Notes under the pieces: generated by a model
Databases searched by the model: none
What the model saw: the letters and a program-made list of their open reading frames with translations, nothing else
Told to the model about the DNA's origin: nothing
Origin: a virus
IMG/VR virus record: IMGVR_UViG_3300046169_000121
Location: 1-52,215 of that record
Strand: one strand, 5' to 3'
DNA: 52,215 nt
Made by a program: the position numbers and the translations under genes
In this document: positions 1 through 7,477 of the stretch, in pieces
How the letters are laid out: each line of letters opens with the position of its first letter
Position numbering within the stretch: the first letter of the stretch is position 1

Positions 1-583
1 TAAAACACAAACTGGGGGATATATCTTTGTTTTTATTTAAACCTTCTCCGGTGAAATATATTTCTAGGCCATGTTTATTTATTGGGAGATTTATTTTACA
101 AGATTGTAAGAATAGATTTTTTAAGAATTTATTAAAAATATAATAGTACCTATGATGTGATATACCTGAAGTTGATTTGTCTACCGAGTTGCTATAATTA
201 ATTAATTTATTAATTTTTAACCCTGATATTGCGCTAGAGTAACGGTTATTTGTTATGTGGTGTCTAAACGATAGAGCTACTCCCGACAAGCCTATTGATC
301 TGTCTGTGTTCTGAGGGAGTTGTGAATTTATCAAAAGCTGTTCCCCGTAATTAAGAAAATTTGATTCTTTAAAGAAAAACTGCTTGAACCAGGAATTTAC
401 AATTGGGTACTGGTTGACTATTTTTACGTAAAACTTTATAGTTAAAAGGTTTTTTTTTGAATAATTAATCCCTAAACCATCAATGATTTGATTGTCCAGT
501 CTTAGGGAACGCGATTGTTCTATAAAGTCTAAATTATTTTTATTCTGCGCTAGAGATTGATTTATTATTTTTTCGATTTTCAT
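1..583 (-). CDS. Hypothetical protein, C-terminus cut by window edge
   Basis: An open frame runs leftward from an ATG at 583 to base 1 with no stop, giving at least 194 residues beginning MKIEKIINQ. I do not recognise the family. The visible part is mixed alpha/beta with many aromatic and Asn/Lys residues, for example LTIKFYVKIV near residue 50 and HHRYYYIF near residue 145; there is no signal peptide or clear membrane segment. Its start overlaps the end of the citryl-CoA lyase-like gene by 44 bp on the same strand, so it is probably the next gene of the same leftward operon and translationally coupled to it. The low-GC codon usage looks like that of its neighbours. Function unknown. Confidence 0.6.
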   Translation of the reverse strand, partial: MKIEKIINQSLAQNKNNLDFIEQSRSLRLDNQIIDGLGINYSKKNLLTIKFYVKIVNQYPIVNSWFKQFFFKESNFLNYGEQLLINSQLPQNTDRSIGLSGVALSFRHHITNNRYSSAISGLKINKLINYSNSVDKSTSGISHHRYYYIFNKFLKNLFLQSCKINLPINKHGLEIYFTGEGLNKNKDISPSLCF

Positions 584-1181
584 TTTTTATACTTTCAAAA
601 GAAGGGACCACTTTATTAAATTTGTTTTTTGTTTTATTGTAAAGTTTAAGCCACCCAAACATTCTTCCCATTAATGGAAGAAATAAACAATTGCTTGGAT
701 CAATTCCGCTATCAAGAGAAAGGGCTGCGATTGCGCATCCAATATTCATTGGAACAGGCATGTGTTCTTGCAATCTTAAACAGAAATTTGTGTGATTATC
801 TATCAGGTCGGCGAAATTAGTTATAAGATAAACAACTCTTGCGTCTTCTTGCTTTATTGAAGGATGTCCAAAGCCGGGAATTTTTCTTCCATCATTTTCG
901 CGCACGACATCAATCGGATTTTTATGGTAATTTTTTGATACGAACTCTGCGATTTGATTGATTGGAAGGTGTTGGTTGGTTATGCAATTTAGTCCCGCTG
1001 CAAGTGCGTGTGGCAAATCAGAGCCACAATTTGCCGCAAGAGCAACAACAGCCGAGCTGGGTGGCTCATTATCAATCGGAAACTCAATGAAAACACTTGC
1101 CAATGCATCAAACAATCTGCGCTGTTGCTTTGTGTAAGCTTGCTTGTCAATTAAATATTCTAATACTTGATCAAAAAACAT
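540..1181 (-). CDS. Citryl-CoA lyase / citrate synthase-family protein
   Basis: A 213-aa protein resembling the short citryl-CoA lyase branch of the citrate synthase fold. Seen: a PSSAVVALAA stretch and an AVAAGL-like helix (residues 41-64), a His at 71 where the family has its first active-site His, the signature PGFGHPSIKQEDAR (residues 102-115, His106 matching the conserved second His), and NIGCAIAALSLDSGIDP (146-162) followed by a GRMFGWLKL helix (172-180). The position of the catalytic Asp of true citrate synthases (NVDG) is Gly148 here; as I recall, some citryl-CoA lyase-like proteins also lack it, so condensation activity is doubtful and C-C lyase or another acyl-CoA reaction is possible. 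At 213 aa it is shorter than citrate synthase (about 400) or typical citryl-CoA lyases (about 270). It overlaps the upstream GNAT gene by 11 bp, which suggests a shared acyl-CoA-linked task. The fold call is fairly secure; the reaction is inference. Confidence 0.7.
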   Translation of the reverse strand: MFFDQVLEYLIDKQAYTKQQRRLFDALASVFIEFPIDNEPPSSAVVALAANCGSDLPHALAAGLNCITNQHLPINQIAEFVSKNYHKNPIDVVRENDGRKIPGFGHPSIKQEDARVVYLITNFADLIDNHTNFCLRLQEHMPVPMNIGCAIAALSLDSGIDPSNCLFLPLMGRMFGWLKLYNKTKNKFNKVVPSFESIKNENRKNNKSISSAE

Positions 1182-1677
1182 CTATTTTTCCTTTAACTTT
1201 AAATGAAATTAAATCTGCGTCACAGTTTAATTGTTTGGCGAGTTTTTGAGCGTTTAATAGCGAGGCTTTGTTTGTAGTGTATATTTCGAACATATAACTA
1301 TCAAAACCTCTTAATTTTAATTCTTTAGTTAAGGATAATCTTAAATCACTTCCTATTCCAACCTTTCTGAAGTCTGGGTGAACTATAGTAATAATACCAT
1401 GAGCTATTTTGCTTTTTGTATCATACATTTTATCAATTTGCGTGGAACAACAAGAAAATCCTACGCAAGTTTCATTATGAATACATGCGAGCGCTGGGTC
1501 ATCATTAAATATTGCTTGAAATACTTCATACTTATAAAAGCTTAGAACATTTTTTTCTGTATTTTTTAATGAACATAACCCATGTATTTCTTCATTGTTT
1601 GATATTGAAAGCCTAATGATTTCGAGCACATCTTCTTCATGATCATGAGATAATGGTACTATATGGGTTTTGTCCAT
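1171..1677 (-). CDS. GNAT-family N-acetyltransferase
   Basis: A 168-aa protein of typical GNAT length. The core strand and acetyl-CoA pyrophosphate-binding loop are visible as ITIVHPDFRKVGIGSDLRL (residues 96-114), with R104-x-x-G107-x-G109 fitting the family motif A, followed by a helix and the strand SYMFEIYTTNKASLLNAQKLA typical of motif B. The substrate cannot be read from sequence; protein side chains, amino sugars or small amines are all possible. Its 3' end overlaps the start of the citryl-CoA lyase-like gene by 11 bp, so the two are co-expressed. No strong ribosome-binding site precedes the ATG; 26 nt separate it from the 41-aa peptide gene upstream. Confidence 0.8.
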   Translation of the reverse strand: MDKTHIVPLSHDHEEDVLEIIRLSISNNEEIHGLCSLKNTEKNVLSFYKYEVFQAIFNDDPALACIHNETCVGFSCCSTQIDKMYDTKSKIAHGIITIVHPDFRKVGIGSDLRLSLTKELKLRGFDSYMFEIYTTNKASLLNAQKLAKQLNCDADLISFKVKGKIDVF

Positions 1678-1703
1678 AATAATATTATCTTTAATTGTGC
1701 ATT

Positions 1704-1829
1704 TTATTTACTATAAAATTCATCGTCTTTATTTTTTTGAAATACAAAAACAATTGCAGATAATAATCCAAAAGCTAAAAAATCACCTGTAAAAAATTCA
1801 AAATATGAGGAGGCGAGAATTGTAATCAT
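1704..1829 (-). CDS. 41-aa single-pass membrane peptide
   Basis: A small frame reading MITILASSYFEFFTGDFLAF and on to a lysine-rich tail ending in FYSK. The first two thirds are hydrophobic and could span the membrane once; the C-terminus (QKNKDDEFYSK) is charged. Its ATG at 1829 overlaps the TGA of the deoxyribosyltransferase-like gene as ATGA, the same translational-coupling arrangement seen between many genes in this window, which is the main reason to call it real. Function unknown; a small membrane effector is possible but unsupported. Confidence 0.5.
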   Translation of the reverse strand: MITILASSYFEFFTGDFLAFGLLSAIVFVFQKNKDDEFYSK

Positions 1830-2365
1830 CTATACTCTTTTCTTAAAAGCCGCCAACGGTCTGAGTCGATAGGTTTATTTCCATCATCAATAGCATACAG
1901 CATTTGAATAATTTCGTCAACACTATTATAAATGTATTTATGAGGAAACATACCAAGCATCCATAGAGGAGTCTTTGCTTTGCCACCTTCCATACTAACG
2001 AATACAGGTTTTTTCTCGCGAACCGCTGTGACAATTTCTTCGGCACTTCCCCAACTTGCGACTTCAGGCACAAGATGTGCAATAATAAAATCACTGCGAT
2101 CTACCAAATTTAAATCGTATGCACGCACAGTTTTCATTCGCTCGGTTACTCGATCATATTGCTTGGTGCTCATCCAAGTTTCCATTTCTTGGCGACTAGC
2201 TTCGTCCTCTTCTACATCTTTAATGAAGGGTTTCTTGTATGGATCAAAACATGTAATACTTAATGGTTTAAGTTCTTCTGCTACATGATCTCTCCAATTA
2301 CGACCGCTCACATACTGCATGTGGCCCACCAAATAACATTTGGTTCTGTACAATAGATTTTTCAT
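1826..2365 (-). CDS. Nucleoside 2-deoxyribosyltransferase-like protein
   Basis: A 179-aa Rossmann-like protein. Seen: an N-terminal strand YLVGHMQY (11-18) with GRNWRD following, FDPYKKPF (40-47), a DLNLVDRSDFIIAHL strand (84-98) and ASWGSAEEIVTA (103-114). The last resembles the family signature in which a catalytic Glu lies near a small-residue turn and a Thr/Ser-rich loop precedes an E-I helix start; Glu101 or Glu110 are the candidate catalytic residues. Members of this family transfer deoxyribose between bases or hydrolyse nucleotide N-glycosidic bonds, so a role in phage nucleotide salvage or modified-base metabolism fits. It is the first gene of a leftward operon and is preceded by a sigma70-type promoter with almost no leader (2372-2400). 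Confidence 0.65.
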   Translation of the reverse strand: MKNLLYRTKCYLVGHMQYVSGRNWRDHVAEELKPLSITCFDPYKKPFIKDVEEDEASRQEMETWMSTKQYDRVTERMKTVRAYDLNLVDRSDFIIAHLVPEVASWGSAEEIVTAVREKKPVFVSMEGGKAKTPLWMLGMFPHKYIYNSVDEIIQMLYAIDDGNKPIDSDRWRLLRKEYR

Positions 2366-2371
2366 GCTTCA

Positions 2372-2400
2372 ACTATACCAGATAGTCGAAGCTTTGTCAA
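2372..2400 (-). promoter_or_regulatory. Sigma70-type promoter, leaderless architecture
   Basis: On the minus strand TTGACA (2400-2395), a 17-nt spacer, then TATAGT (2377-2372). Only six bases (TGAAGC) separate the -10 hexamer from the ATG at 2365, so the expected transcription start coincides with the start codon. The -35 is a perfect consensus and the -10 matches 5 of 6. There is no room for a Shine-Dalgarno site. Confidence 0.8.
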
Positions 2401-2403
2401 GCA

Positions 2404-3426
2404 TTATCTCGTTGCGTGAATATGAAGCTTGGCGTCTTCTGGGAGATCTGACACAAATGAAACTTTAAAAGACGAAGTTGTTGATTCGCTAATTAGATAA
2501 GAAACGATAAAATTTTCACTTTCTAAACTTGTTGACAGTATAGGTGGTGCGATAAATGCTTCTGGATATGTTATTTCAAATGAAGACTGCCCTGATGCAA
2601 GATCCTCGACCAACGATATTGTTTTTGTTTGTCTAAAAGACGCTCCTCCTGTTGGTTTCGCGAGAGTGTGAATCTTGTACGAATCATTAGGTATATTACT
2701 TGCAAAATTAACTGTATAATTCTGATTTGTTACATTCGTAATAAGGTATGGCACAGCTGCAGATCCAGATCCCTGAAGATCCAGAGTTACAGATGGGGGA
2801 CTCTCAAAAGTTTTTGGAAAATCTATATTATACTGCGAGATTCCTGAAACTAATGAAAGTGTGAAATTGACAGACTCTTCTGGATGAGAAGATATTTTTA
2901 CAAACCCACCTGCGTCATCTGATACATATAAATTATTAAAATATCCATCTCCATTTACCGTAAGAGCTCCCGATGAAGATGTTGTGTTTATCGAAAGCGA
3001 CCCAGTGCTGTCAATATTCATGGTTTGGCCGCTAACATCTATATTGATTGAATCATTTGCTGCAAAATTAATCTTGCCCGACTCGAATTGAATATAAGTA
3101 TCTAAATCATCTTTGTGATAAATATAATCTTCCACAGTATAAGAATCCACCCCCAAGCCCCCACCAAAAGAACACTCATCAATGAAAGTTTTTGAACCCC
3201 TGATTTCTTGATCTCCACTTAATAAAACTGATGTGTCAAGTATTGATTTTTTTAAATTTTTAAATTTTATTTTTTCATTACTGATGCCTGAAGATGCAAT
3301 CATAAAAAGAACATCATCATCTTGATTGCCAATGTTTGGGTCGAATCCAGAGGGAATGAAAGACGAATCGAAGGAAGATAAGCTTGTTGCTTCATCTAAA
3401 TTTGAGATTCTATTATTTGTTGCCAT
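2404..3426 (-). CDS. Fibre/lectin-like structural protein (paralogue of next gene)
   Basis: A 340-aa protein with a phage-fibre look: an N-terminal RISNLDEATSL segment, a DDDVLFMIAS motif (residues about 36-45), an NLKKSIL segment followed by QEIRGSKTF, a beta-rich Ser/Gly centre containing GALTVNGDGYFNNLYV, and two C-terminal beta-sandwich repeats of about 70 residues each with the pattern YNIDFPKTFESPPSVTLDL ... PYLITNVTNQNYTVNF. The repeat resembles H-type lectin domains. The gene lies 1 nt downstream of its paralogue and shares its entire architecture, so the pair arose by tandem duplication. A virion-attached adhesin or decoration protein is likely; placement in the tail is inferred from context. 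Confidence 0.6.
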   Translation of the reverse strand: MATNNRISNLDEATSLSSFDSSFIPSGFDPNIGNQDDDVLFMIASSGISNEKIKFKNLKKSILDTSVLLSGDQEIRGSKTFIDECSFGGGLGVDSYTVEDYIYHKDDLDTYIQFESGKINFAANDSINIDVSGQTMNIDSTGSLSINTTSSSGALTVNGDGYFNNLYVSDDAGGFVKISSHPEESVNFTLSLVSGISQYNIDFPKTFESPPSVTLDLQGSGSAAVPYLITNVTNQNYTVNFASNIPNDSYKIHTLAKPTGGASFRQTKTISLVEDLASGQSSFEITYPEAFIAPPILSTSLESENFIVSYLISESTTSSFKVSFVSDLPEDAKLHIHATR

Positions 3427-3427
3427 T

Positions 3428-4495
3428 TTAATTTCTTTCTTGAGATAAAGTATGTATTGTATAATTTTGATCCACTTCTGATTCGAAGTGAATAGTATAT
3501 GAATTATTATTTACACTAGATATGGCATATGCAACAATGTTATTTGCACTCTCTATTGAGGCATGTACAGAAGGAGCGGATGAATATGCAAAAGGAAAGT
3601 TGATTGTGTGAGTCAAAGATTGAGAGGTTAATTGAGTGTGAAAACGTTGTATTGTTTGCGCATCAGACACACTGCTTTCGCTTGAGTCAGGAAGGATAGA
3701 GGGGCTAAATGCTGACACATGTAAAGAGTAATCATTTCCTGTAATTACTGAGTCAAATTTAATTTGAAAACTATGGGCATTAACATTCGATAATATAAAC
3801 GGTACATATGCTTGAGAATTTTCGCGAAATAAGTTTGCAGTTATAATTGGTTTATATTTAAAAGTTTTCGGGAGGTATATTGTAGAGATCGTTGTTCCTG
3901 CCTCTATTTTATGATTAAAACATACCGTTTCGTCCTCTAAGTCTTCAAGTGGTAACTTGCTATAATTACCTTTTATATTTTTTACATAAGTATTATTTAT
4001 GTATCCGTCACCATTAATATTTAATGCCCCTTTATTTGTGTTTGTATTAATATTGAGGCACCCGCTGTTTGAAAAGTATACGTTTTTATTTTGATCAGAA
4101 TAAAATGAAACTTCTTTATCTGAATTTAAAAATAATTTACCTTCTTCAAATCTTGCCGAACAAGATCCATCTGATTCATCATTAATATACTCATCAATGT
4201 ATAGATTTTCATAGGAGACTGCGTCTTGTGTTTTAAGAAAGCATAGATCCATGAAAACTTTTGATCCAGATATCTCTTGCTCTCCTTCAGTTAATAATGA
4301 ATTATCTATATTTGATTTTTTTAAATTTTCAAAAGATATTTTTTGATTAGACGCATTCTCTATTGCAGTCAAAAATAAAATATCGTCATGATCTGAGCCA
4401 AGTGTGGAATTATTAGACGCAGATACCGCCTCTTTAATGCAGTCAGAGAATAATCCCGAAGTTTCTTGCAGTTCTGATATTTTTTGATTCGGCAT
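3428..4495 (-). CDS. Fibre/lectin-like structural protein
   Basis: A 355-aa protein from the ATG at 4495 (an upstream TTG at 4504 is also in frame but less likely). Same layout as the 340-aa gene just downstream: QKISELQETSGL, HDDILFLTA, NLKKSNID, QEISGSKVFMD, GALNINGDGYINNTYV, then two H-lectin-like beta repeats (IYLPKTFKYKPIITANL and INFPFAYSSAPSVHAS). The shared NINGDGYINN segment is typical of triple-helical fibre stalk or trimerisation parts. A GTGTAATA motif sits 13 nt upstream (4516-4509), one half of a divergent pair, so the gene should be expressed late with the other structural genes. Confidence 0.6.
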   Translation of the reverse strand: MPNQKISELQETSGLFSDCIKEAVSASNNSTLGSDHDDILFLTAIENASNQKISFENLKKSNIDNSLLTEGEQEISGSKVFMDLCFLKTQDAVSYENLYIDEYINDESDGSCSARFEEGKLFLNSDKEVSFYSDQNKNVYFSNSGCLNINTNTNKGALNINGDGYINNTYVKNIKGNYSKLPLEDLEDETVCFNHKIEAGTTISTIYLPKTFKYKPIITANLFRENSQAYVPFILSNVNAHSFQIKFDSVITGNDYSLHVSAFSPSILPDSSESSVSDAQTIQRFHTQLTSQSLTHTINFPFAYSSAPSVHASIESANNIVAYAISSVNNNSYTIHFESEVDQNYTIHTLSQERN

Positions 4496-4508
4496 AACGA
4501 GCAATGTT

Positions 4509-4516
4509 TATTACAC
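4509..4516 (-). promoter_or_regulatory. Putative late promoter motif GTGTAATA (leftward)
   Basis: Exact GTGTAATA on the minus strand, 13 nt from the ATG at 4495. It forms one arm of the inverted repeat ATTACACTA-N11-TAGTGTAAT (4510-4538); the other arm is the rightward copy. No -35 consensus accompanies it. Confidence 0.55.
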
Positions 4517-4531
4517 TAAACAGTATAAATA

Positions 4532-4539
4532 GTGTAATA
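4532..4539 (+). promoter_or_regulatory. Putative late promoter motif GTGTAATA (rightward)
   Basis: Exact GTGTAATA six bases before the GTG start codon at 4546, divergent from the leftward copy with 15 nt between the two motifs. The distance to the start codon mimics the leaderless sigma70 promoters of the non-structural operons. The sequence TATAAATA overlaps just upstream (4524-4531). Confidence 0.55.
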
Positions 4540-4545
4540 TGATTC

Positions 4546-6030
4546 GTGGCACAAGGAACAATTACTCGTTTAACTTACGAAAGGCTTGGTATTTTACTAA
4601 CCGATGCACCTGCGTACAAAGAGAGCGGCACTAAATATAGTGATTTAATACGTATACAAAGTATGGATTACAGCTTCTCTCATGAAGTTACAGACATAAA
4701 GGCTGTTGGTAGCGATAAACTTGTTACGAGGAGCGGGCAAAGTCCAATTATTAGAGCCCCCTCCATTAACTGCAATATAGAGTATTTATTTTCAGAGGGT
4801 CAAAATGAAATTGCAGCAGGTCTTCATATGGGCAGGAATGACAGTGTCATTAAAAATTATGTACAAACATCTTCTACTGATGATATTAATATACTTGTTG
4901 TTGCTTCTGATGAAGATAGTCATAAAGATCTTTCTTTCTTGAATAGTGAGTCTGATTTTGAAGATTATAATGTTATTGGTATTGGTAATGCATTTTTAAT
5001 GAATTATGCATATAATGCTTCGGTCGGTTCATTACCAACCAGTTCTTTAAGTTTTGCCGCGAGTAATATGAAGTATGACGCATATTCTGCAAGCAGTCGA
5101 CCAACTTTACCCGCCGTGAAGCTTGGAGTGAATAACATTAACTCTACCGAAGAGGTCCATTTAGATGTATCAAAAATAAAAGACCATAGCCACGATCGAG
5201 AAAATCAAGGTTATATATTTGACCAGCATTTTAATCCAGAAGTCTCTGCCATAAAGCCTGGCGACATAAAAATAACGATGACAAAACGAAGCGGAGGAAG
5301 GGGGGGTGCAATTCTTGATTCTTTGTCTGCAGCAGTTCAAAGCATATCTATTGATCTGCCTATACCTCGTCAAGATATTTATGGAATGGGCAGTAATTAT
5401 GTTTTTAATAGAAAATTAAAGCTTCCAATAATTGGCTCGCTATCTGTAGATATGGTTGTTAGAGGGTATGCTCAAGATCAAGTCGACTCGTTTTTAACTC
5501 AAACGGATGTCTACAATATACTGGTTGAACATGCCACGCCAAAAAGAGTTGTTGGCAATCAAGGAGAAACTTTAGTTGAGAATCTTTATTATTATATTGC
5601 TGTTGAAAATAATGACTGGAGGAGAGTTTTAATGGAGTCGTTTACTCATTCAGTCTCTGGAAGCGCTGGAGATACGGCTTTTAGTAGTGACGGCAACTTT
5701 TATTATGTTTGTATAAACGGTTTTACTTGGGGAAAAATAAATTTAACAAATTCAAGTGAGTCGTTTTCTGGTAACATTGCTTATTCTTATAATTTTATAT
5801 ACGTTCTGGATGGAACTACTTGGAAAAAATTCTCCGTCAATACAATTGACTTTGATTCTATTGGTGCGGGAACCGCATTGGATATTTCTTCGGGTATAGC
5901 TTTTGAAGTTAATAGAGCTCAATTAAAAAATCAGTCGTACAGTCATGCGATTGGATCTAATGTTCAAGTAAATAGCGCTATGACTTTTGATGTTACTAAA
6001 ACTGACGGACTGAGATTGTATTTTAAATAA
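4546..6030 (+). CDS. Tail-tube-like structural protein, long intact paralogue
   Basis: A 494-aa protein starting at GTG (no upstream in-frame ATG fits). Its first 340 residues match, in order, the two overlapping leftward frames at 6093-7413: RIQSMDYSFSHEV, the NIEYLFSEGQNE strand, VIGIGNAFLMNY followed by ASVGSLPTSSLSF (about residue 158), then IKPGDIKIT and QSISIDLPIPRQDIYGMG. This is the tail-tube/minor-tail beta-sandwich pattern. The C-terminal extra part (about 350-494) is beta-rich and resembles a small Ig-like or lectin domain (FYYVCINGFTW). It may be a decoration or tube variant. It ends 1 nt before a bidirectional terminator shared with the convergent gene. Confidence 0.6.
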   Translation: MAQGTITRLTYERLGILLTDAPAYKESGTKYSDLIRIQSMDYSFSHEVTDIKAVGSDKLVTRSGQSPIIRAPSINCNIEYLFSEGQNEIAAGLHMGRNDSVIKNYVQTSSTDDINILVVASDEDSHKDLSFLNSESDFEDYNVIGIGNAFLMNYAYNASVGSLPTSSLSFAASNMKYDAYSASSRPTLPAVKLGVNNINSTEEVHLDVSKIKDHSHDRENQGYIFDQHFNPEVSAIKPGDIKITMTKRSGGRGGAILDSLSAAVQSISIDLPIPRQDIYGMGSNYVFNRKLKLPIIGSLSVDMVVRGYAQDQVDSFLTQTDVYNILVEHATPKRVVGNQGETLVENLYYYIAVENNDWRRVLMESFTHSVSGSAGDTAFSSDGNFYYVCINGFTWGKINLTNSSESFSGNIAYSYNFIYVLDGTTWKKFSVNTIDFDSIGAGTALDISSGIAFEVNRAQLKNQSYSHAIGSNVQVNSAMTFDVTKTDGLRLYFK

Positions 6031-6031
6031 C

Positions 6032-6069
6032 AAAAAACCCCCGACCGAATTAACAGTCGAGGGTTTTTT
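6032..6069. terminator. Bidirectional rho-independent terminator
   Basis: Stem AAAAAACCCCCGAC (6032-6045) pairs with GTCGAGGGTTTTTT (6056-6069) across a 10-nt loop, with one C-A mismatch. A-tract on one side and T-tract on the other make it work in both directions between the convergent genes ending at 6030 and 6093. Confidence 0.9.
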
Positions 6070-6092
6070 AAGAACAAGTTGTTATATTATAA

Positions 6093-6752
6093 TTATGCGA
6101 AATACTGGTGAATGCCAGTTGCGTTTCTTGATCCTGAAATAAAGATTCCGTTAGATTGATCTTCTGGACCTCCGACTTGAGCTGTAAATGTAAGATCTAC
6201 ACTCTTATTATCTCCGATTGAAGAACTGAACGATTCCCCTTCAAGCCGCGCTCCTTTTACTGTATACTGCATTGCAATTGGACCATTCCCACTTTGAGTG
6301 GGCTCTCTCATTGTAAAAACAAGATCGTGTTCCTCTTCATCAAACAGCATGTCTGCAACGTTTCCTTCTTTAAGGTCAGAAAGGATTGCATTTACTGATA
6401 CAGATATATTTACTGGAAAATCTGTTACTTTTGCGTATGCATATGGATTTCCAAGACGACTAATGTTACTGCGACTTATTGGTAAATCAATACTAAAGCT
6501 TTGAACGTGTGCAGATCCAGAACCTTCGTAATCATCTGTAGGATCGGCGGAAGGTAAAAGTTCGAATTCACCTGCGCGTCCTCCAGCTCCAAGCTTCAAG
6601 GATATATCTCCTGGGCGCAAGCATGAAATTCCTTCATCTCCAAAACCATCACTGTTTCCTGTCCAACCGTCATCTGTACTTCCCCAGATTCCATCATGAC
6701 CAATTAAAGCTCTCTCCTTTTCCGCTAACGGCATCTGGAAGAGAGAACTCAA
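6093..6752 (-). CDS. Tail-tube protein, C-terminal part (frame-shifted from upstream ORF)
   Basis: A 219-codon frame with no obvious start of its own (TTG at 6752 or ATG at 6734). From about residue 45 it matches the C-terminal half of the intact 494-aa paralogue: LRPGDISLKL, QSFSIDLPISRSNISRLGNP and NISVSVNAILSD. The upstream frame (6694-7413) matches the N-terminal half, and the two overlap by 59 bp in frames related by +1. Together they would give one tail-tube protein of about 430 aa, the expected major tube subunit given its place in the connector operon. Either a programmed +1 shift, an indel, or separate expression of two halves explains this. Confidence 0.6.
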   Translation of the reverse strand: MSSLFQMPLAEKERALIGHDGIWGSTDDGWTGNSDGFGDEGISCLRPGDISLKLGAGGRAGEFELLPSADPTDDYEGSGSAHVQSFSIDLPISRSNISRLGNPYAYAKVTDFPVNISVSVNAILSDLKEGNVADMLFDEEEHDLVFTMREPTQSGNGPIAMQYTVKGARLEGESFSSSIGDNKSVDLTFTAQVGGPEDQSNGIFISGSRNATGIHQYFA

Positions 6753-7413
6753 CGCCTTCTACCTCATAACCGTGCGTTGTGTTTATAGAGGGAACTTTTA
6801 AATTTTCTGTTCCGTTGTAACTACGAAGATTTAAACCGTCAATCGTTACACTTGCTGTTGGCATTCCTCCTACAGCTGCTTCGATTGAATAGTTGGAAAC
6901 GAATCCGTTACCAAGAGCAATAACGCTCCTTTCAGAATCAACGTCAGTGTTGTTCACTGCATCTGTTCCTTCTGGAGTTGTCAAGATAAAGAAATTTTTA
7001 CCACCTGGGTTTTCAGCAGAATTTGATTTACCGAGAAGTATTTCGTCTGCTAAGGATGAAGTTTGACCACCAACATCAAAACCTAAAAGGCGCTCATTAA
7101 TTCCATTCGTTAAGTAGTAAGAAAAATCTAGCGTTACTGTGGGTGGTTCAATTGATACACTATCAATACGAGCGAGTTGACCAAATTGATTTACGTCTTG
7201 ACGATTAACGCTAAAACTGTAGTTTGCACTTTGTACTCGACGAAGTTGCATAATTCCTGTTTTAACCTCTCCTCCTGCAGCTGTAGCTGCTGCATCTGCT
7301 AGTAACTGGGTGTTATAACCAGTTCCGTTTACTTTGAAGTGGTGACCTGTGGCGTCTACTGTACCAGCGTATAATGCCTCACTTTGATAAATTACTCTTG
7401 CTCTATTTGCCAT
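6694..7413 (-). CDS. Tail-tube protein, N-terminal part
   Basis: A 239-aa frame starting MANRARVIYQSEAL. It carries QSANYSFSVNRQDVNQFGQL, the strand PPTVTLDFSYYLTNGINERLLGF, SVIALGNGFVSNYSIEAAVGGMPTASVTIDGL and ends at a UGA in the middle of what is continuous in the 494-aa paralogue. The order of this leftward operon (connector, neck, terminator-like, this gene) is that of the tube gene in siphophages. Candidate slip sites in the overlap are UCA-UGA at the stop or the A-run in GGAAAAGG; UCA is a poor +1 slip codon. SPP1 is known to make a second tube protein by +1 frameshifting, but there the shift only adds a C-terminal domain. Confidence 0.65.
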   Translation of the reverse strand: MANRARVIYQSEALYAGTVDATGHHFKVNGTGYNTQLLADAAATAAGGEVKTGIMQLRRVQSANYSFSVNRQDVNQFGQLARIDSVSIEPPTVTLDFSYYLTNGINERLLGFDVGGQTSSLADEILLGKSNSAENPGGKNFFILTTPEGTDAVNNTDVDSERSVIALGNGFVSNYSIEAAVGGMPTASVTIDGLNLRSYNGTENLKVPSINTTHGYEVEGVEFSLPDAVSGKGESFNWS

Positions 7414-7477
7414 GATATGTATAAAATTGAAGTTAAATTTCTGCTGTTAATTACATTTTTTAAGTATTAAAGGGAAA

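Noticed and set aside
4524-4531. Exact T4 late promoter sequence TATAAATA upstream of the gene at 4546.
   Set aside because: The 8-mer is not found before the other structural operons, and recurs at 44865-44872 in an AT-rich gap with host-type promoters. The neighbouring GTGTAATA is the shared element.
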